In this document: positions 1 to 11,171 of the stretch, in pieces
Numbering within the stretch: position 1 is the first letter of the stretch
Layout of the letters: each line of letters opens with the position of its first letter
NCBI RefSeq assembly: GCF_964355755.1
Contig: NC_092673.1
Location: 19,475,001 to 19,535,000, forward strand
Length of the DNA: 60,000 nt
Origin: Antedon mediterranea
Taxonomy: Eukaryota > Echinodermata > Crinoidea > Comatulida > Antedonidae
Direction of reading: 5' to 3'
Notes under the pieces: model-generated
Databases searched by the model: none
Seen by the model: the letters and a program-made list of their open reading frames with translations, nothing else
What the model was told of the DNA's origin: nothing
Translations under genes and position numbers: made by a program

Positions 1-97
1 CTTTTCATCTTTATTTTATGTTCTCATATATTGTTGTATATTTTCATGATTGGTGATGAATAAAGAATATTTGAATTTGAATTTGAATTTGAAGATA
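1..97 (+). mobile_element. 3' tail of a non-LTR retrotransposon (LINE remnant)
   Basis: The stretch ends in 'gaataaagaatattt' followed by repeated 'gaattt' units. A terminal short repeat like this, just after an AATAAA-like signal, is the usual 3' end of CR1-like LINEs. No coding part is visible; the body would lie left of the window. Family assignment is inference. Confidence 0.4.
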
Positions 98-618
98 TGA
101 TTACAAACGTGATTTTGTTAAATCGTGCGTAGACCGTGTAATATTTTTATATTTTTGTGTCTTCATACTGTGTGTGATTAGGCTAATTTCACTACAAGCA
201 TGTGTATGCTAAATTTGGTGTAATGGTTATATAACCAGCTTTTCAACTAACAATAGTTTCAGTTGACTAACAAATTATAACATCAACGCCAAAGCAAACG
301 GATGAATTTGAAAAGAAATAGGTTTTTTCTGAAACTACTCATATCAAAAAACCTGTATATTAAATCCAATTATGTTCACAAATTACAAATTATAACTCTT
401 GCCTCTTGTACAAAAAGTTTTTTGAACAAGTACTTCTCGAGAAAATGCAATTTCAGTTTACTTGTTTACTTTAAGACTGCACGCCAGCTTTTGAAAATTC
501 TGTCCTATCTTTTAACACTAGCAGGTCTGAACAATTTTAAAAAGTGGTCCATAATTGGGAGGGTGATCCATGATAATGCATATAACATAATAAAACATGA
601 CATGCCTTAATTCCTTAG
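98..618. other. Intron or upstream sequence of gene 1
   Basis: AT-rich sequence with no supported exon. A short stretch near 214-237 (tggtgtaatggttat) resembles a tRNA A-box and matches the A-box of the SINE-like repeat at 32133-32200, but no B-box follows. A 102-codon open frame at 302-610 has biased, lysine- and leucine-rich composition and no recognisable domain, and it stops just before the acceptor of the first gene 1 exon. Confidence 0.4.
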
Positions 619-3404
619 ATCAAAACACTGGCTGCTAAGAATGGTATTGCCGAAAAGGAACAATCAGTGCTACTTAACTTCTTGTATGATATTGGTGAAA
701 TTATCTACATGCCTGACAAGGAATTATTAAAAGATCAGGTGGTGTTAATTCCCGATAGCTTGGTTAAAGTTTTAACCAGATTTGTAACTGTGGTTCCATC
801 AAAAGTAAGTAGGCTCATATCAAATTATAAACAAGTGCTCAATATCATTTCTTGTTCCTTTTGGAAAAAGTTTTATTTTTCAAAATAAACTGAGGTACTT
901 ATTCTTATAGGCAAGATTATTTTAAACAGTTGTAGTGGTATAGTGTAAGATTATATGTGATCCTTAAAACTTTTCATAGTGTCTATTTGAAGAAATGATG
1001 CATATTATTCTCAAAACTAACATTGTTGTTCCCAACATCCCTCTCATTCAGTTTCTGAATATTCATCTATCACTAATGTAATAAATACAGAAACACACAA
1101 TCACATTTATGGCTAATTATTGGTGTTTTCTTTTAGCCGGTCACGTTTAGAAAGGCTTATCGTCAGCTTGACAAGGGCATACTGGAGGAAGACTTATTGC
1201 GAAACTTTTTTGAAGAGTGTAAAGTAGATGTAGATGTATTAAAGAAATTTGAGTTACTTGTAGAACTGATGATTCAATTAGGTTTCATTTGTGAGATGAA
1301 GACAACCAGCAGCCCAGATGTGGCAAGTACATCTACAGTAGGTTTTGTTTCTTTTTATTGTTTATGTAAGGGCTAACTGAAACAAGTTTACATTTTTATG
1401 CTCTGTATTATTTGTATGGTATTTGATGAAATAAATGTTTGTTGAACTTGTAATTTCCAATGTTAGTAGTATGATTTGTCTGCGATTTTACTGAATATAG
1501 TATACACAATTTTAGCCTTCAGACATGATTTTGTTAACATTTATACTGAAAGATATTTTTAACATATATAACTGATCTTTGGTTCTTTTAAATGACATTA
1601 AACAAAATTATCAATTTCAGGGTTCCATTACAAAGCGGTCATTTTTTGTGCCACTACGCCTTGCTTTCAAAACATCAAGTGAAGTAAAACAGGAGCCAGA
1701 TGATTCACAATCTATCAGTATCTATTATGACTTTGAGGGATATCTGCCAGATGTACTGTTTCCATATGTCATTGTGGAATGTCTTAACAAATTTCAATTG
1801 GAAGGTTTTGAGCCAAAATTGTCATGTAATCATTGTAAACTTTACCTTGACCAATTTCATCATGTGACCGTATCTCTTGTCCAATTCACAACTAAGGAGG
1901 ATAAGCAAAAGTTCTTGTTAAAGGTACATACAATCTCTAATAAATGTTCAATATATATTTGTTTTTATAATATTTATTGTCAACAGTGTCATACATCTGT
2001 TGAATAATATAAGTCAGAATTTACTGTACACATGTATAAACATAATAACAAAAATAATTTTTTTATCCAGATGACTGTTAAAAGAACAAATTCTTTTAAA
2101 CAAACAAATGATGAAAAATGTGAACCATCCTCTGAAGCATGTCAAAAGGTATTTTTTAGATATTTTTCTAGGTTTTTAAATTCTGTAGATAGTTTGGTTT
2201 TTTAAACATTCTAAAACCATTTTTGAGATGACACATAACAATTATACTGCCCACTACTTGACTTAAAAAGGTGGTCTTATGTCTGGTTGCGTGAGAGCGC
2301 TTATGTCGACATTTCGAGGAACTGAAGGGAACCAGTGTCGTGGTTACCATAAGACGAGCATCACGCGATTTGTAGTTGTATGAGAATCAGTATCTGCGGT
2401 AAATTACCCACTTGATTACCCATGCCACACACATGGTTTTCAGTTTCCAGGTCCATGGGCAACTGAAAGCAACTAAGCTTATGTCAACATGTTTTGTGTG
2501 CCAGTCAGTTGCTTTCAGTTGCTCGGAACGCTTAAGTCGATACAGTTGAGTTCCATGTCGACATAAGAGCACATTTTAAGTTAAATATTACAGTTAAATT
2601 TTATATTTCAATTTTAAATAAACTAGGAATAGAAATTGGATTGAAATTGAAAATAACAAAAATGAGAATATTAATTATGATATTAATCATGATATAGTAA
2701 TGATATATGATGTTAATATTAATTAAAATTAATGAAAATACTAATCTGGAAAGCACTTCCAGATGACATACTCCTTAACCAACCAAGTTTGAAGTTCATA
2801 ATGAAGTCTTAAAGTTGACTAATGCCAATTTAAGGTTTTATTTATTTTTTTATTTTAACATATAAACTTTCACTAAAATGGATGATGAGCAATTAAATAG
2901 TTCATTAAAACCAAATAAACCAAATTATTACAGTAGTACATAAACTTTATAAACTTCAAATTATTAGAAAAAAATAAATAAATAAATGCTCGTAATAATA
3001 GTTACAATAATAGCAAAAACAATATGCATATAATTTATCTGGTATTTCTTTTTATTTTTAATGTATTGTAAATAATATATAACACAATATTCTAAGAATA
3101 TGTGCTGCTATTTTAAAGAAGTTTTTATTATTGTGTGAATTAATTTAAATTTCTGCATGTTTGAAATCATAATCCAATTTATATTTTTAGGTGTTGTCAA
3201 CAGTTGAGAAGACATTTAAACAATCTAAAGATGGTGGTAGAAGAGGAATTCCATTCAAGAGATGCATTCCTTGTGATTGTAGTCTTACATCAGAAAAGAA
3301 GCATTTTCAAATTCTTCCTAATTTCCAGTACGAAAGGTTGCCATGTAATGAAGATGACAAGATTTTAAACACAAATGTTGAACGTTACAAGCTACTATTT
3401 GGAG
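619..3404 (+). CDS. Gene 1, COR-like region (5 exons)
   Basis: The first exon contains the COR-like signature LLNFLYDIGEIIYMPDK. The second reads GILEEDLLRNFF and ELMIQLGFICEMKTT, the winged-helix-like part of COR. The third contains SFFVPLRLAF and YYDFEGYLPDVLFPY, conserved in the same place in gene 2. The fourth (26 codons) is a short Lys/Ser/Glu linker. The fifth carries GGRRGIPFKRCIPCDCSLTS with a C-x3-C-x-C cluster (CIPCDC), nearly identical in gene 2. Exon lengths of 62/67/101/26/71 codons compare with 64/65/101/24/71 in gene 2. The near-identity of exon 5 suggests strong constraint or gene conversion. Assignment as COR is family inference; coding status is strongly supported by paralogue conservation. 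Confidence 0.75.
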
Positions 3405-6400
3405 GTAATAGCAGTGACAAAATTCATTATTGATAATCTATACATTGTTACAACATGCTGCTATTAGCTGTGATATCTTCATTCCTCTTAGTAGTAGTAG
3501 TACTATCAGAATCATTATTGATAATCTATACATTGTTACAACATGCTGTTATTAGCTGTGATATCTTCATTCCTCTTACCAGTAGTAGTACTATCAGAAT
3601 CATTATTGATAATCTATACATTGTTACAACATGCTGCTATTAGCTGTGATATCTTCATTCCTCTTACCAGTAGTAGTACTATCAGAATCATTATTGATAA
3701 TCTATACATTGTTACAACATGCTGCTATTAGCTGTGATATCTTCATTCCTCTTACCAGTAGTAGTACTATCAGAATCATTATTGATAATCTATACATTGT
3801 TACAACATGCTGCTATTAGCTGTGATATCTTCATTCCTCTTACCAGTAGTAGTACTATCAGAATCATTATTGATAATCTATACATTGTTACAACACGCTG
3901 CTATTAGCTGTGATATCTTTATTCCTCTTATCAGTAGTAGTACTATCAGAATCATTATTGATAATCTATACTTTGTTATAACATGCTGCTATTAGCTGTG
4001 ATATCTTCATTCCTCTTACCAGTAGTAGTACTATCAGAATCATTATTGATAATCTATACATTGTTACAACATGCTGCTATTAGCTGTGATATCTTCATTC
4101 CTCTTACCAGTAGTAGTACTATCAGAATCATTATTGATAATCTATACATTGTTACAACATGCTGCTATTAGCTGTGATATCTTCATTCCTCTTACCAGTA
4201 GTAGTACTATCATAATCATTATTGATAATCTATACATTGTTACAACATGCTGCTATTAGCTGTGATAAAATCATTCCTCTTACCAGTAGTAGTACTATCA
4301 GAATCATTATTGATAATCTATACATTGTTACAACATGCTGCTATTAGCTGTGATATCTTCATTCCTCTTAGCAGTAGTAGTACTATCAGAATCATTATTG
4401 ATAATCTATACATTGTTACAACATGCTGCTATTAGCTATGATATCTTCAGTCCTCTAACCAGTAGTAGTACTATTAGAATCATTATTGATAATCTATACA
4501 TTGTTACAACATGCTGTTATTAGCTGTGATATCTTCATTCCTCTTACCATAGTAGTACTATCAGAATCATTATTGATAATCTATACATTGTTACAACATG
4601 CTGCTATTAGTTGTGCAACACAAGAATATAGGCACACAAGTAATTTGACCAATGACAAGTGAATAAGCTCAGATGAGCTGTGCATTGCATCTTGGTGTGC
4701 ATCCATGAGATACTTTGCTGGACCCAATGGTGTCCACTTACAGGAGGTTCAACTAATATTTTTTATTTTATTTGCAGATGAAACAGAAAGAAAAAGAAAA
4801 TATTCAGATCAAGGTAATTGATTGAAATAAGTAGATAAATTTTGCAAAATGTTGTACTTTTATGGACTCAATGATATTTAATTATAATAAAGTATTTGTC
4901 TTTGTTAATGCTGTGCTGCCCTCAATGACGATTGTTTGAATCTCTAGGATGCAACACAAGAGCGTAGGCACAACAATAGTAATTTGACCAATGACAAGTG
5001 AAGGATTGGATAAGCTCAGATGAGCTGTCGCTTGTTGTAGATTACCCGCATGGCAATTTCATCTTTGTGTCTCAAGTGATTATAGTTAAACATGGTATGC
5101 AGTGCTCCTCCCCTCCCTTAACAAAACACTCAATTGATACTATCAGCTGAATCTGTCTGTAGGCACTTTTATAAGCAGATACTTTTGTGGACCCAAGGGT
5201 GTCCACTTACAGAAGGTTCACCTAGTGTAATTTTTTTCATTTTATTTGCAGATGAAATTGGGCCAACTGGAAGAAAAAGAAGAAAACCAGACCAAGGTGA
5301 TTGAAATATTATATATCAGATAAATAGATTATTTAAAAAAAAATGTAAATTGTACCTATGTTTTACTTTTATGTACTCAATGATAATTAACTAGTATTAT
5401 AACATGGGTTCAAGGATGTACAGTGGCCAATCAGATGCGCTGAAATGAGTCACATGTGCGCTCTTATTTTTCACTATCATGCACTGAAGTGGAAAAAGTT
5501 CCCAGCAAAAAAGCATAACACCACTGCATGTAAATCATATAGCAGAGTATTACCGATCGTGCTAGGCATTTTCTAGGCTAGGCGGTAATTTGGTCGGCAA
5601 GCAAAGGGGTGATTGCTGCTCCCTAGGCCTTGTCGGTGATTTGGTCGCCGAGCAGAGTGGTGATAATAATTCATAGACCCATGTTGTAAAACAAATAACG
5701 CACAATTCTAAATTTGTGCGCTACTGGAGATGCAACGCACTCTCTGGTATTAACAATGTTGTGCAACATACACCATTGTAAATACCCTCAAGTTTGCCTT
5801 ATCTCCTCTAACGCACAAATTTAGACTTGTGCGTTATTTGTATAATAAATTATTTGTCTTTGTTAATATCAATGAATGTTATTTTAGCATAAGATGGGCA
5901 CCATGATTTATTCAGTGCATACATGTTCTAGAAATGGATATGTGTATATTGCATGTCATTGTGAGAGTCTAACAAATACGCAGAGTATTTATATTATAAT
6001 ATCATGGACTTATAAAGCTCTGTATGTTGTGAAACCTCTCAAAGCGCTGATCATACAGTAGAAAATTGAGGGAAAAAACTAAACCCAAACCTAAGTATGT
6101 GATATGCCTTTGCAATGTGTGACTTGGCCCGTCATCCCCGACTCGAGTGCTTCCTACCCTAGTAAAGACAATATAACTATAACAAGATATCAAATTTATA
6201 TTCATGAAAGTGTCTCATAAACAAGCTTCTACTATTCTCAACTGCTACATTTGTTGCTGAGCCGCTTTCAAAATTGTTTAATTTATCCCTCTCAACTGGT
6301 ACCATTGCCAATGACTGGGTGAAGGCCAACCTGATTCCTATCCATAAATGAAATTGGTATAGACAATTTTAAGTAGCAAATTTATGTTAGTGGCGGTTTT

Positions 6401-9400
6401 CATCGCTGTTGGTTTTGATCGAATAAAAAATAAAATGATGAAGGAAATAACAGAATGTGATGATGATCTAAAAACCTTCAACAGTTTATAAGATACATTG
6501 CTGCATTTATTATAACATTTGAACATGTGATAATGTGCTGTTGTGTTGGCAATATAGAATTTGAATGGCATCCATTGAATTCATTTCATTTCATTTCATT
6601 CATTTTATTCATCAAAAAAAAAAAATTATAAAACATGTAAAGATAAAATGCATAAAAGATGAAAAGGATCAACAACAAAAAGCTAAAAGCTTGTACAGGG
6701 TTGAAGACCTAAAATAACAACTATAAAACAGCTAATAATATAATAGGAAATATACAATATTAAAATATATATATAAAGTAACATATTATTTCATTATTGT
6801 ATATTTTATTTGTTACAGATGATGTGGGGACAAGTTCAAATCAAGGTATGTTATATTAGGCCAATGTTTCGCTAATGTGATGTGCCCACATATGGACATG
6901 ATGATGTCATATCACTACCATATTTGGGTATATCACTCATATTTGGGCACATCACACTTTTTATGTCAAACAAGTTTGATAGTGTATTAGTAATGCACTA
7001 GGCTACTTTCCTAATGATCAAATCTCGATTATCCAGTGTAAAAGTGACATGTACATAAACAAATCCTAACATACTTTAAACATTATACTTCTCATTTTTA
7101 TCATTTTCAGGTAGTAGTAGTGATGAGGATGAAAGAGAAGGAACATCACTGAGTCACCCACACCAACAAAGTGAAGGTAAGATACTAGTAGATAGAGATA
7201 GTGATATTGTGATGATAAGTCCTTAATTTTAATTGTTTAATAAACCAAAACTTTCCACATATAGCCAAGTCTAGAATGACACACACGTGACTGTCAAATT
7301 TTCCAGAATTTACAATATTAAGTATTCCAACGTTGACAGTAGCTTCATATTTGTTTTGAACTTGACCCGAACTTGACATTATTCCACAAATATTTTTATT
7401 TTGAAATAGTAGAGTGGAGAGAGAAAATAAAACAAATTTAATACTGTTTACTGTTTTACATTTTGTTGATATTCTATACTGATGATTAAGTACAAATTTA
7501 TTTTGATTTTTGAGTGGGTACAATAATGATCACTGTCAAATGAATGTCCTGTCATTTTATTTGCAGACAAGAACACAATTGCAGGATCGAAAACTTGTGA
7601 CAATTTCCAAGACCTAAAAGCTGGTCTCAGTGGTTGCTTTGATGGCGAAAGATATCGTTGGCTAAGGTTCCTACTATTTGATAAGTTGGATGTCGGTGAA
7701 ATTACAAATCAAGATTTCAATGGACATGACTTACTTAATGTACTTGAAGCTAAAGGTTTAATCTTATCAACCAATGTTAATTTGCTGTTGGAGATTACAA
7801 AGTTATCAGATATCAAATATGCCAAAGATCTTGTATCAAAGTATATAAGAGACAACGTTCAGTTTAGAAATACTGATAAAACCAAGTTGTCGTTTTACAG
7901 AAAGCGGCTGTTTAAAGCCCTGAAACAAGTTGACCCACGTGCATTACGTAATGTTATATCTTTCTACAAGTTAAGAAGATATAGCTTCTCCAATGTTTGG
8001 GATGCAGTTCTCTATCTGGAGATTCAGCAATTATTAGCAGATGATCCAGACAAAATAAATCGGTTTGCAGATCGTCTCGGCACAATAGCAAGTAACATTC
8101 TACTTGGTATGCATTTCTACTTTATATTATATTAAGTTTTTTGTATTGTTATTGTTATTGAATCATTCATTTTTTTAAACAGTTTACGTAATTGTAATCT
8201 GATTAAAATAATATTTGGTTTCATTTTAATCATTAAAATTTTACATTAACTGATTATTTATAGGCAATAGTGAGAAGAAATGAGACAGCATCATCAAGTC
8301 ACCAATGTGAACAAAGTGAAGGTAACTTATTCAGTTGGGAGATAAACATAAAAAATGAAGATCATATATGATTATAATATGATTAAGATAATAATGACAT
8401 AGAAGTTGGTGATATTGAGGATATTACTCACAAATTTAGGATTTATAAAACAAAGAATATAATAATGTAGATAGGAATAAAATAATTAGAGTGAGTAGTT
8501 TTTTTGTTGTTGTTTCTAATAGCTGATTATAGATATAGAAAATCATTGAATTATAATTATTATATTATATTCAAATAACATCATGAGGTAATTTCCCGAT
8601 TGATCGTAATCAAAACGGTACTGGGTTTGGTCTACTAGCGTTCCTGCTCCCAACCAGTACATCCATTCATAGAAGCCTTAATGAAGTAAGCCTACCTGGT
8701 GGTGGCTTTAGTCGATAGAAGATTGAATAAATTGTTAGAGATAGAGTATACGATGTTATGATTCTGTGTAGATATGTGATTTGTTCTTTTTATTCAAATG
8801 ATGTTATGTATTTAATAAATTTGTTATATCAATTAATTAAATTATCGTAGATTGCATATTATGCGATGAATATTATTTAATAAATTTTTGATATATTATT
8901 ATTATTATATTAATAAAAAAGATATTTGTTAGTATAAATTAAAAAATATAGATATAAGGAAGAAAAGCAAAGAGATTATGGAGCGGCTGTACCAGAATAT
9001 ACAACACTAAGTATTGTAAAGTTAATATATTAAAAATTTAGGCGATCTTGTCAAAGGTCAAGCGCCTTCAGCCTGCCACGTTTCGATATTCAATATTGAA
9101 CTTGACCGTTCTATGGTTACCACCAGGTAGGCTTACTTCATTAAAGCTTCTATGAATGGATGTACTGGTTGGGAGCAGGAACGCTAGTAGACCAAACCCA
9201 GTACCGTTTTGATTACGATCAATCGGGAAATTACCTCACGACGATCATTATTCAAACAATGATTATGATTATTAAACAATAATTATAAAAATGCTGAATT
9301 TATTACTTGAAATTTGAAATGATTTTGTGGTTTTTCATGAATTTTTATTCATAAATCTTAAAACAGTAATTATGATAAGAATGCTCTCTGAATTTACTTC

Positions 9401-9668
9401 CTGAAATTGGAAATGATTTTGTGGTGTTTCATGAATTATACTGTGATCATATTCAAATAATGATTATGATTTCAACAATAACTATGATGCTAATCTACTG
9501 AATTTATTACATTGGAAAATATTGTGGTGTTTTTATGAATTTATATTTATTATTCAAAATCTTAAAAAAACAATTACAATTTCCACAATAATCATGATAA
9601 CTGTTATACTAAATTGATTGATACTGTTTTTCATTCGTATAGATCTCTCAGAAGATGAGAAGACTTAG
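619..9668 (+). CDS. Gene 1: 3' part of a COR/tandem-DED Roco-like protein, 12 coding exons visible
   Basis: Exons that join in frame: 619-804, 1137-1337, 1621-1923, 2071-2148, 3191-3404, 4778-4813, 5252-5296, 6819-6845, 7111-7176, 7567-8106, 8271-8321, 9643-9668 (TAG). Together they give 591 codons including stop. The first four introns are phase 0 and the later ones phase 1, with GT/AG borders throughout. The first five exons match gene 2 exons at 37213-39260 almost codon for codon, so the missing 5' part presumably encodes a Roc GTPase and perhaps an N-terminal DED pair. Linker micro-exons and a tandem DED-like exon follow. Unlike gene 2, the visible end has no membrane segment. Family knowledge: Roc-COR proteins are GTP-regulated dimerising switches, and DEDs mediate homotypic assembly in death and immune signalling. 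The function here is inferred. The weakest points are the last two exons. Confidence 0.75.
2261..2581. mobile_element. MITE-like inverted-repeat element in a gene 1 intron
   Basis: The ends are imperfect inverted repeats: 'acttaaaa..gg(t)g..tcttatgtc' on the left and its complement 'gacataaga..cacattttaagt' on the right. Internal sequence also folds back ('gcaactgaaagcaact' against 'agttgctttcagttgc'). There is no ORF of substance. Target duplication is not clear. The rest of the intron, 2582-3190, is plain AT-rich sequence in which I see nothing. Confidence 0.45.
3423..4614. repeat. 88-bp minisatellite, about 13.5 copies, in a gene 1 intron
   Basis: The unit begins near 'tcattattgataatctatac' and recurs every 88 bp with few substitutions. 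The array starts about 20 bp after the donor at 3405 and runs to just before the duplicated micro-exon segment. Because 88 is not a multiple of three, the frames shift between units; the overlapping 62-codon frames are repeat artefacts, not genes. Confidence 0.95.
4612..5296 (+). repeat. Tandem duplication of a micro-exon with its flanking intron
   Basis: The segment from about 4612 ('gcaacacaagaatatagg') to the donor after 4813 is repeated from about 4950 ('gcaacacaagagcgtagg') to the donor after 5296. Both copies keep the 'aatttgaccaatgacaagtg', 'gtgtccacttacag' and 'ttttatttgcag' blocks and end in a basic phase-1 micro-exon. The copies are clearly diverged and the second has about 100 bp of extra intron, so this is not recent. 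Confidence 0.75.
4778..7176 (+). CDS. Gene 1, linker of four phase-1 micro-exons with NLS-like basic clusters
   Basis: Exon 4778-4813 encodes DETERKRKYSDQ. Exon 5252-5296 encodes DEIGPTGRKRRKPDQ. Exon 6819-6845 encodes DDVGTSSNQ. Exon 7111-7176 encodes a Ser/Asp/Glu-rich stretch beginning GSSSDEDEREGTS. All have an upstream pyrimidine tract with AG and a GT donor, all are phase 1 on both sides, and all are multiples of three (36, 45, 27, 66 bp), so each could be skipped without changing frame. ERKRK and GRKRRK resemble monopartite nuclear-localisation signals. The equivalent spacer in gene 2 is one 39-bp exon (39653-39691) without a basic cluster. Exons this short are supported mainly by phase consistency. 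Confidence 0.65.
5691..5841. mobile_element. Small foldback (MITE-like) element
   Basis: The sequence starts 'acaaataacgcacaa...ctaaatttgtgcg' and ends with the near-complement 'cgcacaaatttagacttgtgcgttatttgt', giving about 37-bp imperfect inverted ends around a 70-bp centre. It lies in the gene 1 intron between 5297 and 6818. Just upstream, 5575-5665, a GC-richer stretch repeats the motif 'ggt(a/g)atttggtcg'. Confidence 0.5.
5842..6818. other. Intron sequence with a LINE-tail-like microsatellite
   Basis: At 6577-6617 the '(cattt)n' run followed by 'cattcattttattcatc' and poly-A looks like the 3' end of a LINE inserted on the minus strand. No coding remnant is convincing next to it. Otherwise I see nothing before the acceptor at 6818. 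Confidence 0.3.
7567..8106 (+). CDS. Gene 1, single exon encoding a tandem DED-like module
   Basis: This 540-bp exon (180 codons, phase 1 at both ends) encodes two helical units. The first has the DED-like pattern RWLRFLLFDKL...DLLNVLEAKGLI followed by NVNLLLEITKLSDIKYAKDLV. The second begins LSFYRKRLFKALKQV and continues with WDAVLYLEIQQLLADDPD and NRFADRLGTIA. The layout and spacing resemble the paired DEDs of caspase-8/FLIP-type proteins. The exon is alignable with both DED-pair exons of gene 2 (23652-24152 and 41155-41697). Family knowledge: DEDs assemble homotypically into filaments or signalling platforms. I did not run a profile search, and divergence from vertebrate DEDs is high. Confidence 0.7.
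8271..9668 (+). CDS. Gene 1, C-terminal tail exons (8271-8321 and 9643-9668)
   Basis: Using the AG at 8269-8270, exon 8271-8321 reads VRRNETASSSHQCEQSE and ends at a good donor (gaag|gtaact). Exon 9643-9668 follows in phase and reads DLSEDEKT then TAG. The exon resembles 7111-7176, which ends with a related S-x-x-Q-x-S-E stretch, so it is probably a diverged duplicate. An alternative AG seven bases upstream (8262-8263) would give GNSEKK then TGA at 8281-8283, ending the protein at once. Which acceptor is used cannot be decided from sequence. Confidence 0.5.
8584..9238. mobile_element. 655-bp non-autonomous element with about 122-bp terminal inverted repeats
   Basis: Left arm 8584-8705 (starting tgaggtaatttcccg) and right arm 9117-9238 (ending cgggaaattacctca) are nearly perfect reverse complements. 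The centre, 8706-9116, is AT-rich without an ORF. It sits in the last gene 1 intron. No clear target duplication is seen, so the superfamily is unknown. Confidence 0.75.
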
Positions 9669-9691
9669 TCACAGACTTAGCACAATGATGC

Positions 9692-9697
9692 AATAAA
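9692..9697 (+). promoter_or_regulatory. Candidate polyadenylation signal of gene 1
   Basis: AATAAA lies 24 bases after the TAG of gene 1 (9666-9668). A 3'UTR this short is plausible but unproven. Confidence 0.4.
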
Positions 9698-9922
9698 CAT
9701 GGATATTCTATTCATACAAATGTTAGACGGCGTTAAACTGTTAAAAACTGGTACCAGTGCAATCTACCTGTGAACTCTTTTACCTGCAAATTGAGTAGTG
9801 ATAGTGAGATGTAATGTTAGCGTGTCATACCTCAATATACAATAGCGTAGGTACCTTGGTATCCCAGAATTAAAACACACTAGTTATTGTCTGTGGTGTT
9901 TTCTTTCCAAAAAAAATTGCTG

Positions 9923-10505
9923 TCCCCTTATAATAGGATTAAATCAACCATTTGGCACTCTCAAACGTGTCCCTGTCCCTTTAATAGGGTTACATCAACC
10001 ATTTGGCATTCTCAAACGTGTCCCTGTCCCTTTAAAAGGGGTGTCCCCTGATTAGGAGTTGGCTGTAGTGTTAAAACATATATTTCCCCTCGTTTTATGA
10101 GAAAGTGTCCCCTGAATGGGGGTGTACTAAAGAAGGGGTTTACTCCAGTAGTAAAGAGGAGGGGTGTGTCCCCTGAATAGGGATGTGTCCCCTGAATAGG
10201 GGTGTCCTAAAGAAGGGGTTTACTCCAGTAGTAAAGAGGAGGGATGTGTCCCCTGAATAGGGGTGTCCTAAAGAAGGGGTTTACTCCAGTAGTAAAGAGG
10301 AGGGGTGTGTCCCCTGAATAAAGGTGTCCTAAAGAAGGGGTTTACTCCAGTAGTAAAGAGGAGGGGTGTGTCCCCTGAATAAAGGTGTCTTAAAGAAGGG
10401 GTTTACTCCAGTAGTAAAGAGGAGGGGTGTGTCCCCTGAATAGGGGTGTGTCCCCTGAATGGGTGTGTCCTAAAGAAGGGGTTTACTCCAGTAGTAAAGA
10501 GGAGG
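9923..10505. repeat. Two adjacent minisatellites downstream of gene 1
   Basis: At about 9923-10040, a unit of roughly 60 bp containing 'atcaaccatttggca' and 'ctcaaacgtgtccctg' occurs twice. At about 10100-10505, a unit of about 61 bp ('gtgtcccctgaata' + 'cctaaagaaggggtttactc' + 'cagtagtaaagagg') recurs about six to seven times. The shared GTGTCCCCT motif suggests one grew from the other. Confidence 0.85.
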
Positions 10506-10519
10506 CGTTCTACTGTTGA

Positions 10520-10756
10520 AAGATTTATTATAAGACTTCAGCGTACTAAACGGTACATGAATGTTAGCAACAAAAAAAGATGACAAAACAAAATAACAAT
10601 ACTGGAATATTTACAAAAAATAACAGTAGGCCTACAAATATTTATTATAAGATTTCAGTGTACTAAATAGTACATGAATGTTAGTAACAACAGAAAGATG
10701 ACAAAACAAAATAACGATACTGGAATATTACAAAAAATAACAGTAGGCCTACAAAA
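10520..10756. repeat. 118-bp direct tandem duplication
   Basis: Copy 1 is 10520-10637 and copy 2 is 10638-10756. Both contain 'gtacatgaatgttag', 'gatgacaaaacaaaataac' and end 'cagtaggcctacaaa'. They differ at a handful of bases. Confidence 0.85.
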
Positions 10757-10943
10757 CTCAAAAAATCATGCTACCCAAAAATATACATGGATGGGTATAA
10801 AACATTGCTACTGTTCCTGCAGGCATTACCTATATTTAGAGATAAGACCATTTTAACTGTTTTTATATTTTGTTGTGCATTTATATTAAAATCTCTATGT
10901 TGAGATTACAGGCAAAAATCAAACGACAAACATACTTTTTTTT

Positions 10944-11171
10944 TTAAATAAGTAATTGGTTTAAGTAAGAAGAATATGTGCTACCCTCAATGCCATAAAC
11001 GAAGAATGGATTAATAAATGAATTGTAGATTATAATTAGCATGTCTTGAGGAACAAAATATCTCAACTGATAAACTGATAAAATACTTTTATTGCAACTT
11101 TTGGGTTGAATTAAACAAAAATATATACTTATACTTAAATGAAAATATATCCTATCCATCAACAATAACAA
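10944..11171 (-). mobile_element. Decayed LINE reverse-transcriptase fragment
   Basis: The minus-strand frame reads LSVYQLRYFVPQDMLIIIYNS followed by FINPFFVYGIE. This resembles the region after the RT catalytic core of CR1/Jockey-type LINEs, where 'KLR..LP...L..LY.SLI.P...YGI' is usual. Only this piece survives, so it is a fossil. 11172-11480 is AT-rich with nothing else seen. Confidence 0.45.

Noticed and set aside
302-610. 102-codon frame before the first gene 1 exon
   Set aside because: No domain, no paralogue in gene 2's corresponding intron, and no splice signal supporting it.
3455-4523. Chain of overlapping 62-codon frames
   Set aside because: Produced by the 88-bp repeat in an intron; identical peptides offset by one unit are not genes.
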